Assembly: GCA_016932435.1 (NCBI GenBank)
Contig: JAFGCW010000041.1
Location: forward strand, 1 to 25,435
DNA: 25,435 nt
Reading direction: 5' to 3'
Source of the DNA: Dehalococcoidales bacterium
GTDB taxonomy: Bacteria; Chloroflexota; Dehalococcoidia; Dehalococcoidales; UBA2162
The notes beneath the pieces were generated by a model, which saw nothing but the letters and a program-made list of their open reading frames with translations, did not search any database and had not been told where the DNA came from. Below, in pieces: positions 7,537 to 15,074 of the stretch; position 1 is the first letter of the stretch, and every line of letters begins with the position of its first letter. The position numbers were made by a program, and so were the translations under genes.

Positions 7537-8496
7537 TTATGCGCCGTAAGCCTGTATTAGATATTCTGAGATATCTTTAATCTCCAACTCCTCTCCTGCA
7601 GCACGCTTTAAAATGGCAAGGCAAATAGGGCACATCGTTACTATCCGATTACAGCAACTTTCCAGTTGTTCGATACGTATTTCAGCAATGGAATGAGCCT
7701 TACCAGGGAAAAGTGATTCCAGCGGACCTCCACAGCAATACGTCAATTTACCGGACAATTCCGGTTCTCGAATACTTACCCCGGCATTCTTAAGAAGATG
7801 ACGAGGTTCGTCAATTATGCTCTCAAACCTCGCATAGACGCACGGATCATGAATTACGATATCAATGTTAAGAGGTTTAACAGGGCTAGAGTTACTTTCA
7901 GCCAGTAATTCAAGATAATTTTTTACCTCGATGTCATAACCGCTGATAATTTTAGGATATATGCTCCTTAGCATATTGGTTGTGTGCGGATCGATGGTGA
8001 TGACTCGTTTTACCCCGTTATTTTTTAATGTTTTATATACTCGATACGCCTGCTGAGTGAATATTTCATCCACCCCTTCATCAAAAAGTAGCGCTCCGGA
8101 ATAGAGTTCTTTTTCGTATAAATATCCGAACTCCACGCCTGCTCTCTTCAGTAAATTAGCAATGTTTCGAAGCAGACTATTATAAGTTTTCTGTTCGCGC
8201 CAGCTACCTAATGCCATAAACCAGGAAAGGTCTACTGCCCTGTTTAAAGTGCGGCCTGCGTCGAATAGACTGGTGAGTTTATAGTCTTCGAACTTCGCCA
8301 TCCAATTTGTCATAGAATTAATAGAGGGTATAAGCTGGTACATCTGCCCGGTATATATCACCGTTTCTCCGGCTCTGGGAATATCCAGACCTTCAGACCA
8401 GGCTGTGGCTTTCTTTTGGGAAAGCGGAATCACTCCTTTTCGTCTCTCAAGATTATCAGCAAGAATTCTTAGGACTTTCGATGTAGGCAGCGGCAT
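7537..8496 (-). CDS. HdrB-like CCG-domain protein with one intact CCG motif
   Basis: The 319-residue protein carries a C-terminal CCG-type motif. HDPC is followed by 34 residues, then CC (YCCGGP), then 33 residues, then CPIC. This is close to the C-x31-39-CC-x35-36-CxxC pattern that binds the noncubane 4Fe-4S cluster in HdrB, HdrD and related thiol/disulfide reductases. The N-terminal half, where HdrB has a second CCG domain, has no such Cys set; its counterpart reads IYTGQMYQL. The gene follows hdrC by 3 nt, with GGAG before the ATG. It is the probable catalytic subunit that reduces or forms a disulfide or persulfide. The substrate is not known. Confidence 0.82.
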   Translation of the reverse strand: MPLPTSKVLRILADNLERRKGVIPLSQKKATAWSEGLDIPRAGETVIYTGQMYQLIPSINSMTNWMAKFEDYKLTSLFDAGRTLNRAVDLSWFMALGSWREQKTYNSLLRNIANLLKRAGVEFGYLYEKELYSGALLFDEGVDEIFTQQAYRVYKTLKNNGVKRVITIDPHTTNMLRSIYPKIISGYDIEVKNYLELLAESNSSPVKPLNIDIVIHDPCVYARFESIIDEPRHLLKNAGVSIREPELSGKLTYCCGGPLESLFPGKAHSIAEIRIEQLESCCNRIVTMCPICLAILKRAAGEELEIKDISEYLIQAYGA

Positions 8497-8499
8497 AAT

Positions 8500-8811
8500 C
8501 TAACTCCTTGAGATTTCGAAAATATTGCGATTAATGTAAACACGAAGAGTCCTGATATTTTCGGCAATACTCACATTTGCGGGGCAATTTTCCTCGCACA
8601 TCTTGCACAGGAGGCACGAATAGATGTTTTCTGTATTTTCAAGTACCTTGTCCAGTGCTCCTATCAGGACGTATCGAAAGAGCAGCCGGGGCAGCAGGTT
8701 AATACCTACAGGGCAAAGGGCGGTACAGGAACCGCAGTTGATACAGGCAGAGGCGTTGAACTCATCCGACCATTTGATACTATTCAGAAATTCGGAATTA
8801 ACCTTTATCAT
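8500..8811 (-). CDS. HdrC-like ferredoxin-type subunit
   Basis: The 103-residue protein holds two 4Fe-4S motifs, CINCGSCTALCP and CLLCKMCEENCP, separated by about 40 residues. This is the arrangement of HdrC, which carries electrons from HdrA to HdrB. The ATG at 8811 overlaps the stop of the small winged-helix gene (TAATG), and hdrB starts 3 nt after its TAG. Cytosolic: no membrane segments or signal peptide are visible. The second motif is followed by a short helical tail only. This gives the minimal HdrC form, with no membrane cytochrome partner in the window. Confidence 0.9.
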   Translation of the reverse strand: MIKVNSEFLNSIKWSDEFNASACINCGSCTALCPVGINLLPRLLFRYVLIGALDKVLENTENIYSCLLCKMCEENCPANVSIAENIRTLRVYINRNIFEISRS

Positions 8812-9062
8812 TACTCTCCCTCACTAGGAAGCTTATACTGATAGTAATCATTTGCTCTGTCTTTTGGCATCTCTGCTATAACTCCGTACCTTCTCATACT
8901 CATTACCCATATCATCACTTCATTTGAGGGGTAACCCAGTTCCGTGGCGATTTCCAAAATCGTTTTTGGGCCCGACTGCAACAACATGGTTATTTTGTCC
9001 TGCATGTACATCTCATCCCGCATTATTTCGTCCAGAGCACGAGTTGTCCTTTTTTCCATCAT
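8811..9062 (-). CDS. small winged-helix-like protein inside the hdr operon
   Basis: The 83-residue protein has a predicted helix-turn-helix: ILEIATELGYPSNEVMIWVMSMRRYGVI (given in part; residues about 35-62), then a short wing with YYQYKL. It has no Cys residues. The start (ATGATG at 9057-9062) overlaps the hdrA TGA; GAGG upstream fits either ATG. It sits between hdrA and hdrC, where the sHdr sulfur-oxidation clusters carry a small hypothetical protein. I do not claim homology to that protein. It may be a DNA-binding regulator or a structural adaptor of the complex. The fold call is by eye, so confidence in function is low. Confidence 0.65.
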   Translation of the reverse strand: MMEKRTTRALDEIMRDEMYMQDKITMLLQSGPKTILEIATELGYPSNEVMIWVMSMRRYGVIAEMPKDRANDYYQYKLPSEGE

Positions 9063-10783
9063 GCAACCTCGTTAACAAGAGCATCTATCATCGACCTAAT
9101 CTGCTGGTTGGTATATCCCTCAATATCAATCGCCTGCTGCGGGCATACCGGAACACATGCTCCTTCTCCCTTACACAATATGGCATTAACTTCGGCTATT
9201 TCCTTACCGTCAGCTTTAGTGCGTTGCACAGCCCCATAAGGGCATGTCTCCATACATTCCCCGCACCAGATACATAATTCAGGATTGACTTTTGCTACCA
9301 GCGGTTCAAGATCAACATATCCTTTTAAGAGTAGAGCAGCGCTTTTTGAGACAGCAGCCATCGAACTAGCCACACTCTCTGCCAGGGTCTTGGGACTTTG
9401 TGCTGCCCCGGCTATAAATATGCCGTCTATTACTGTCTCCACCGGTCTGAGCTTGGGATGAATCTCGTTGAAAAAACCGTCCTTACCAACGGGCAACTTG
9501 AGTACGTTAATTAACTCGGTGTTTTCCCTGGGAATCATGCCGGTAGCCAGCACCACAAGGTCAGAGTCTATCTCGATCTCTTCACCACCCGTGAGGTGGT
9601 CATATATCCTCACTTCAAGTTTGCCATCATCAGCAATTACCCGGGGAGGTTCAACCTCATCATAACGAAGGAATACTGAATTTTGGTTTAACGCCTGGAT
9701 ATACATCGTTTCGTATTTACCGTAGGTACGTATATCGCGAAAAAGATGAAACTGGTGAATTCCGGCATCCAGCTCATCCGTACATAGAGCCGCATGAACG
9801 GCAGCACTGCAACAATAGCGGGAACAGTACAGGTTAGGATTCTCCTGCTTGGATTGCTCCCGTGACCCTACACAGTAAATATAAGTAACCGTATTAATGT
9901 CTCGTCCCTTATACTTCAGCCCGTCGGGAGACCGACTGAGTAATTCTTTATATTCGGTCAGGGTTATAACTCCATCCAATCCAAATCCGAATTCGCCTTC
10001 TACCGGGGTATATGATTCAAAGCCAGTGGCCACGATAATGCTGCCTACGTTCAAGGAAAGGATATTAGTGTTATTTACCCGTACCTTTACTGTAAAGCTT
10101 CCGACGTTACCGCTTTTTTCTATAATTTCAGCGTTTGTGAAAATAGAAATATTCTCGCGGTGTCTGATCTCATCCATCAGTGATTTAATTATATCGCTGC
10201 CATCTTTATTATCAGGGAACATTTTGCCCAGTTTACCAATCGTACCTCCAGTCTGTTGCGTCCTTTCAATAATATGTACAGTGATTCCCAAATCGGACAA
10301 TGCGATGGCAGCACGAAGACCAGCTACCCCGGCACCAATAACTAAAGTCTCCGGTGTAGTCTCAATACGCAGCTTTTGCAGAGGTTTTGACAGGCCTGTC
10401 GTAGCAATGCCGGAACGTACGAGTCTTATTGCCTTTTCTGTAGCTGCGTCCCTGTTATGAGTATGAGTCCATGAACATTGCTCGCGTATATTTACCTGTG
10501 TATACTGGTATGGATTGAGACCGGCTCTTTCTACCATCGCTCTGAATGTATTCAAATGAAGCTTGGGTGAACACGAGGCAATGACTATACCATCCAGCTT
10601 CTGATTCCTAATTTCATTTATTATCTCCTGCTGGGCGGCGTCAGAACAGGTGAACATATTTGTCTCGGCTATTACCACCGAGGGTTCATTCTCAACTGCA
10701 TCGCGTACCTTTTCTACATCCACATAGTCTGAGATATTCCCGCCGCAGTAGCAAATAAATACCCCTAATCTTCTCTGTACCAT
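9059..10783 (-). CDS. HdrA-like flavin/Fe-S protein
   Basis: The 574-residue protein shows the HdrA layout. The N-terminal domain carries CYCGGNI at 11-17, C46 and CSP at 71-73, and NIREQCSW at 98-105. A FAD Rossmann motif GAGVAG lies at 150-155, the HdrA motif YCSRYCC at 319-325, and the second FAD segment VIDGIFIAGA at 451-460. Two C-terminal ferredoxin motifs follow. The first is complete (C504, C507, C510, C514). The second has C537, C543 and C547, but Glu540 where the usual second Cys would be. HdrA bears the bifurcating flavin in heterodisulfide reductase complexes. The start overlaps the upstream hdrA/nfnB-type gene by 19 nt with no clear RBS, so translational coupling is likely. Confidence 0.88.
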   Translation of the reverse strand: MVQRRLGVFICYCGGNISDYVDVEKVRDAVENEPSVVIAETNMFTCSDAAQQEIINEIRNQKLDGIVIASCSPKLHLNTFRAMVERAGLNPYQYTQVNIREQCSWTHTHNRDAATEKAIRLVRSGIATTGLSKPLQKLRIETTPETLVIGAGVAGLRAAIALSDLGITVHIIERTQQTGGTIGKLGKMFPDNKDGSDIIKSLMDEIRHRENISIFTNAEIIEKSGNVGSFTVKVRVNNTNILSLNVGSIIVATGFESYTPVEGEFGFGLDGVITLTEYKELLSRSPDGLKYKGRDINTVTYIYCVGSREQSKQENPNLYCSRYCCSAAVHAALCTDELDAGIHQFHLFRDIRTYGKYETMYIQALNQNSVFLRYDEVEPPRVIADDGKLEVRIYDHLTGGEEIEIDSDLVVLATGMIPRENTELINVLKLPVGKDGFFNEIHPKLRPVETVIDGIFIAGAAQSPKTLAESVASSMAAVSKSAALLLKGYVDLEPLVAKVNPELCIWCGECMETCPYGAVQRTKADGKEIAEVNAILCKGEGACVPVCPQQAIDIEGYTNQQIRSMIDALVNEVA

Positions 10784-13551
10784 GAATTATATGCGCCTCT
10801 CTTAAGATAGGCAGCTACCTGGGCTGCTGCTGCACCCGAATGGAGAATGCTGTCGGGAATATCACGTGAAGCGGATGCTGCCCCGGCTACAAATACGCCG
10901 TCGATGCTTGTTTTACATGGCTCCAGGTCCTCGTCTATCTCTCTGACATAGGAGAAAGGATCAACCTCAAGCTGGTCGTTCTCAAACATGTTCAGAGCAT
11001 CCATATTCGGGAGCATACCTGTGGAAAGAACGACAAGATCATGTTCCTCCTGCTTCATTCCACCATTACCTTCAATATCTTCGTAATATACCTTCAAGTC
11101 CTGATTATCTATTTCTTCTATTCTTGCAACCTTGCCCCTGGTGAAACATACGCCCATATCCCTGGCCTGAACATAGAATTCGTCATACCCTTTTCCGAAA
11201 GCTCGAATATCTATGTAATAGATGGTAATGTCTGCCAGCGGCAGAGCCCCCATCAAAAGTTGAGCTTGCTTCAGAGAATACATACAACATACTCTTGAGC
11301 ATAGAAGATTATTAATCTTAAAATCCCGGGAACCGGTGCACAGTATGATAGCGATATTACTGGGAGCTTTCCCATCCGAAGGGCGAATTACTGCGTTGTA
11401 TGGCCTTATAGGAGATAGTATTCGGTCCATCTGCATTGCATTTATAACATTAGGGAACCGTCCATAGCCTAGTGCCGGCTTCTTTCCGGCATCAAACAAG
11501 TCGAAGCCTGTAGCAATTACCACTGATCTAATATCCAGCTGTTGTTCTTCGCTTCTCATGTTTAAGCATATAGCTTCTGCAGGGCAGGTAGATACGCATT
11601 GCAGGCATTGAGAACACCCACCGCAGTCGAGGCACCTGTTGGCACTATACCGGACCTCTTCCTCACTCATAGTGATCTCAACCTCTTCGGAGGAATTCGC
11701 GTTCTTATCAACAGGCCTTCGCCCCATCTCTACCGGCTTTCTAAACGATATGCTTCCTTCAGCCTGTGAAATTATTACCTCACGGTCAACCAAAGGTAAT
11801 TTTTCATCAAAGTGAGTGGCCTCGAGTGGTTTTCCCTGCAGGTAACGATCAATGTAAAAGGCGGCTCGTTTACCCTGGCCGACTGCCTGCGCAACCGTGG
11901 CTGGCCCGCTTATGGCATCCCCACCGGCAAACACGAAAGGTATTGAAGTTGCCAGCGTCTCTTCATTCACATTTACGGTTCTGTTCTTGTTTAGCTCCAG
12001 TTCTGCCGCAAATGGAGTGGTATTGGGTAAAAGACCTATGGTTAAGATCGCTACATCAATATCCATTGTCTTATCTGAATCTTTACATGGAATGAGTAAT
12101 CTTCTTCCGTTTTTATCCGGTTCACCAAGCTCCATAGCGGCGTATTCCAGAGCGTTCAGTTTACCATTATCACCAATGAACTTAACCGGGGTTCTCAGGA
12201 GATGAAAGTCTATACCTTCCTGCATAGCGGCTTCCACTTCACCATCATGAGCGGGTATTTCCTTACGGGCCTGGCGGTACAGGAAATAAACTTTTCCGGC
12301 TCCGGCACTCAAGGCTACCCGTGCAGCCTGTACCGGGTTTACGGCAGCATTACCACCACTTATTACAACCACCGTTTTATCTTTCACGTCTACAGGGCTG
12401 TCTGTGTCAAAGCTATCAAGAAACTCGGTCGAATCATACACGCCCTGGAGTTCCTCACCGGGAATGGATTGCTTGCTGCTACTCTTTATACCCACTCCCA
12501 GGAATACAGCATCGAACCCACGTTCTTTAAGTGACTTTATTGACCTGATCATGGTGTGAGTGATGATTTCTACACCTAAGGCGGTAATGTTCTTGATATC
12601 ACGATCTATAATACCTCTGGGCAGACGGGTGGATGGTATTCCGGAACGCATAATACCGCCTGGCTCCAGATCAGATTCGAATATAGTAACCTGATATCCT
12701 GTACGCGCTAAAAAATAGGCAGTTGATAAACCCGATGGTCCTGAACCTACTACCGCCACTTTTTTATCATATATCTTTTCCGGAGGATCGTACTCCGGTT
12801 CGGAATGGCTGGCATAGTATCGGTCTACAATAAAACGCTTTATCCCTCTTATTGATACCGCCCCTTCCAGGTAACCTCTGGTGCACTCGTCCTCACAGGG
12901 GGCATAACAAACCCGGCTCAAACAGCCTGGGAGAGGAGCGTCTACCATATGCAGGTGAAAAGCCTCGTCATATTTCCCGGCACGGACAAGGGATACATAT
13001 CCATGAGCTTTTACTCCGGCAGGGCAGGAAAAGGAACAAGGTGAAGTACCCTTTCGGTCAATTACAGCCTTCTTGGGAACTGCTTGAGGGAAAGCAATAT
13101 ATGCTGCCCGACGGGCAACTAAATCATTATTAAATCGGTCCGGCATTGCTACAGTGCAGACTTGTTCGCATTGGGCGCAACCGGTGCACTTCGATGGATC
13201 AACATAAGTAGGTTTATTATAGAGAGTAACTAGGAAGCTTCCATCTTCTCTTTTACTAATATTTCTGATCTCGGAATAGGTGAGTACTCTGACATTGGGA
13301 TGGTTGGCTACGGCGGCCATCTTAGGAGTTGAAATACAACTGGCACAGTCAAGAGTAGGGAAAACCTTGCTCAGCAGGACCATTTTACCGCCTATACTCG
13401 CTTCTTTTTCTACCAGCAGTACGCTGAATCCCATATCTCCCAGAGTCAGTGCTGACTCTATACCGGCAATACCACCCCCGATTATCAGGACATCATAGTC
13501 CATATTTGAGTGTAGCTCCTCGTCTATCTTCTTAAACCATATATCAGGCAT
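10765..13551 (-). CDS. HdrA with an inserted NfnB/GltD-type NAD(P)H oxidoreductase module
   Basis: This is a 928-residue composite. Residues 18-132 are the start of an HdrA-type flavoprotein: GGGIAG at 25-30, GGK at 54-56, and ferredoxin Cys C122, C125, C128 and C132. Residues about 170-580 form a complete GltD/NfnB-like block: N-terminal Cys-rich Fe-S region C172-C223, FAD motif GSGPSG at 269-274, NAD(P)-binding SGGNAAVNPVQAA at 398-410, and AGGDAISGPATV at 542-553. A second Cys cluster spans C640-C656. HdrA then resumes, with CTGSRD at 738-743, CSRVCC at 751-756 and the final FAD segment. I start at ATG 13551, overlapping the mvhD-like gene by 8 nt; ATG 13503, with GAGGAG 12 nt upstream, is the alternative. 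It probably feeds NAD(P)H electrons into the Hdr subunits. Confidence 0.85.
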   Translation of the reverse strand: MPDIWFKKIDEELHSNMDYDVLIIGGGIAGIESALTLGDMGFSVLLVEKEASIGGKMVLLSKVFPTLDCASCISTPKMAAVANHPNVRVLTYSEIRNISKREDGSFLVTLYNKPTYVDPSKCTGCAQCEQVCTVAMPDRFNNDLVARRAAYIAFPQAVPKKAVIDRKGTSPCSFSCPAGVKAHGYVSLVRAGKYDEAFHLHMVDAPLPGCLSRVCYAPCEDECTRGYLEGAVSIRGIKRFIVDRYYASHSEPEYDPPEKIYDKKVAVVGSGPSGLSTAYFLARTGYQVTIFESDLEPGGIMRSGIPSTRLPRGIIDRDIKNITALGVEIITHTMIRSIKSLKERGFDAVFLGVGIKSSSKQSIPGEELQGVYDSTEFLDSFDTDSPVDVKDKTVVVISGGNAAVNPVQAARVALSAGAGKVYFLYRQARKEIPAHDGEVEAAMQEGIDFHLLRTPVKFIGDNGKLNALEYAAMELGEPDKNGRRLLIPCKDSDKTMDIDVAILTIGLLPNTTPFAAELELNKNRTVNVNEETLATSIPFVFAGGDAISGPATVAQAVGQGKRAAFYIDRYLQGKPLEATHFDEKLPLVDREVIISQAEGSISFRKPVEMGRRPVDKNANSSEEVEITMSEEEVRYSANRCLDCGGCSQCLQCVSTCPAEAICLNMRSEEQQLDIRSVVIATGFDLFDAGKKPALGYGRFPNVINAMQMDRILSPIRPYNAVIRPSDGKAPSNIAIILCTGSRDFKINNLLCSRVCCMYSLKQAQLLMGALPLADITIYYIDIRAFGKGYDEFYVQARDMGVCFTRGKVARIEEIDNQDLKVYYEDIEGNGGMKQEEHDLVVLSTGMLPNMDALNMFENDQLEVDPFSYVREIDEDLEPCKTSIDGVFVAGAASASRDIPDSILHSGAAAAQVAAYLKRGAYNSWYRED

Positions 13552-13957
13552 CAAGCTCGCATAGTGATGCGTAGAAATTCTCCATGTGGGAAACAAACGC
13601 CTCGGAACAAACCGAACAGATAGCAGCCATCTTCAGCCTTTTCGGGTCATAACCTTGTTCTATCATCAAATCTTGCGCTTTTTGTACAATCCTGGCGGTA
13701 CGGCTGGTGCAATCGGCAAGATAATCACAATCGGTTCCATCGGCGGCGATAAACACACCGTCAAAGCCGCTTTCAATGGCATAGAGTACCCACTCAGGAT
13801 TTATACCGCTTGAACACGGTACCGGTATGACCAGAACTGAAGATGGGTAATCCATGTGAGAACTACCGGCAAGGTCGATTCCAGGATCCGATATGTTATT
13901 GGTTGAGAAAACTAATATCCTCAGCGTTGGGGCTTTGGTGTTTTCCGCCTGGACCAC
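13544..13957 (-). CDS. divergent MvhD/FrhD-like subunit lacking the CxxC
   Basis: The 137-residue protein follows the MvhD (methyl-viologen-reducing hydrogenase delta) pattern: VPCSSGINPEWVLYAIESG (C48), then GFDGVFIAADGTDCDYLAD (C77, C83), then YDPKRLKMAAICSVCSEAF (C114, C117). MvhD normally links an electron donor to HdrA through a 2Fe-2S cluster. Here the usual N-terminal CxWC pair is replaced by a Cys-free stretch (STNNISDP, 18-25), and the first Cys of the GCxxGxC motif is Ala. The start is GTG 13957, with GAGGG upstream, overlapping the tusA TAG by one base. The next gene overlaps by 8 nt. Either cluster binding has moved to other Cys residues or the protein is only a structural linker. 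Confidence 0.72.
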   Translation of the reverse strand: MVQAENTKAPTLRILVFSTNNISDPGIDLAGSSHMDYPSSVLVIPVPCSSGINPEWVLYAIESGFDGVFIAADGTDCDYLADCTSRTARIVQKAQDLMIEQGYDPKRLKMAAICSVCSEAFVSHMENFYASLCELDA

Positions 13958-14211
13958 TATTTCCCTCTTTTTACGTAAATTCTCCAGTAGCCGGCATCCG
14001 GAACGAAACCCAGGAAGTCATGACCAACCTTATCAGACCATAGAGGGACATCCTGAGTAGTGCCTTCATCGGAGGAGAGCACTTCGATTATCCCACCGAC
14101 AGGCACTGATGCTATACCACGCTTAGCCTCAAGTAACGGCCCGGGACAGGCAGTTCCTCTGGCATCAACTTGTTTATCCACCGTGACATTCTTTAACTCT
14201 TCAGCATTCAC
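13957..14211 (-). CDS. TusA-family sulfur carrier
   Basis: The 84-residue protein contains the TusA signature DARGTACPGPLLEAKRG at 17-33, with the active-site Cys23 in the CPxP context. This Cys carries sulfane sulfur as a persulfide. The Ser/Asp-rich central strand and the C-terminal GYWRIYVKRG complete the small two-layer fold. The start is GTG 14211, with GGAGGG 6 nt upstream. It is the second gene of the operon, 62 nt after arsR and overlapping the mvhD-like gene by one base. With DsrE at the end of the operon, it points to sulfur trafficking to or from the Hdr subunits. Confidence 0.9.
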   Translation of the reverse strand: MNAEELKNVTVDKQVDARGTACPGPLLEAKRGIASVPVGGIIEVLSSDEGTTQDVPLWSDKVGHDFLGFVPDAGYWRIYVKRGK

Positions 14212-14273
14212 GTTTATCCCTCCAGTTGATAATAAAATTTTGAAGATAAAAATCGTTTTTATATGTGAGAATA

Positions 14274-14651
14274 TCAGGCCTTAGTCTCCAGGTTTGACAC
14301 CTCCATTCCGCTGGCGATTATACCCTGGCGTTTCATCGCATCCAACAATACAGAGCGGATAAGGTTACAGGCATCAATAATACGGTTATCGATGATACTG
14401 TAATAAACAGTCTGTCCCGCTTTTCTCCTTTTAACGATGTTGTGACTCCGCAGGACAGTGAGATGTTGGCTGATATTCGCTAATGTTACTCCACTGGCCT
14501 CAGCCAGTTCGCCGACACTTTTTTCGCCTTTAGCAAGCGCATCTAATATAACGAGCCGTGTAGGGTTCGACAAGCATCTACAGAAATTTGCGTGAAGTTC
14601 GAATATGTCTGGTTTTTCGGTTTCTATCTTTGGATTATTGTTTATTATCAT
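14274..14651 (-). CDS. ArsR-family transcriptional regulator
   Basis: This is a winged-helix repressor of about 125 residues. From its start: FCRCLSNPTRLVILDAL (first helix pair), the HTH VGELAEASGVTLANISQHL, and the wing IVKRRKAGQTVYYSI. The Cys residues are C24, C26 and C95. They could sense thiol, persulfide or metal, but the arrangement does not match BigR/SqrR exactly: the Cys that follows RLxIL in those proteins is Asp here. I chose ATG 14651 because a good promoter overlaps the upstream ATG at 14681. No SD is evident, so the mRNA may be nearly leaderless. As first gene of the operon it probably represses its own transcription and that of the tusA-hdr-dsrE genes. Confidence 0.85.
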   Translation of the reverse strand: MIINNNPKIETEKPDIFELHANFCRCLSNPTRLVILDALAKGEKSVGELAEASGVTLANISQHLTVLRSHNIVKRRKAGQTVYYSIIDNRIIDACNLIRSVLLDAMKRQGIIASGMEVSNLETKA

Positions 14652-14701
14652 ATTATCGTGATTTCGCAAGTATGATAGCATTAATTAAACTAACCAATCA
14701 A
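14646..14701 (-). promoter_or_regulatory. promoter and candidate operator of the arsR-hdr operon
   Basis: On the minus strand TTGATT (14696-14701) and TATCAT (14672-14677) are 18 bp apart. A 7-bp inverted repeat (14646-14652 and 14671-14677, TATCATA/TATGATA) has one arm on the -10 and the other at the arsR start codon. That is a suitable place for ArsR to block transcription. The spacing (25 bp between arm starts) is long for ArsR, so the operator call is weaker than the promoter call. Confidence 0.45.
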
Positions 14702-15074
14702 GTCATTTTTGGATTTTTTATAATTAGAGGTGAAAATACATAGAAAAACAACGATAACCAGAGTAAATTAACGACTACCCATTAGCGGGGCAAAGGGAAT
14801 CGGAGTACAAGGTTGGATGTAAGAGCGAATTCTCTACTAATCCTACCTATTGATACCTCAGCTCCACCAATCTTAACATCAGACAGAACCGTTTTCCCCG
14901 TATTCATTGCCAAAAGTGATACGGTTTTTAGATTTTCGTGCTTCTTGAATCTGGGCACACCTAATTCCGCAAAACAGTTTATATTTACCGACAGCAATAG
15001 TAGAATAGTAGCACGATGCGATATCTGTCAGCAGAAGGCTACTATCATATCGGACTCCGGTCACGGAGAAAGAC
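14702..15074 (+). other. non-coding stretch between arsR and lhr
   Basis: I see no convincing gene here; the short frames on either strand have no RBS or recognisable motif. TATAAT at 14719-14724 (+) is a possible -10 for lhr, without a good -35. Just before lhr, a perfect 8-bp inverted repeat (15005-15012 ATAGTAGC, 15038-15045 GCTACTAT, 25-nt spacer) could form a stem in the lhr leader. The lhr RBS (GGAGA) follows near 15064. Confidence 0.5.

Noticed and set aside
9897..10460. 187-codon plus-strand frame
   Set aside because: It is antisense to hdrA, Ser/Pro-rich, and has no family features; a shadow of the real gene.
14782..14997. 71-codon minus-strand frame between arsR and lhr
   Set aside because: No RBS, no recognisable motif, and overlapping frames on both strands look equally random.
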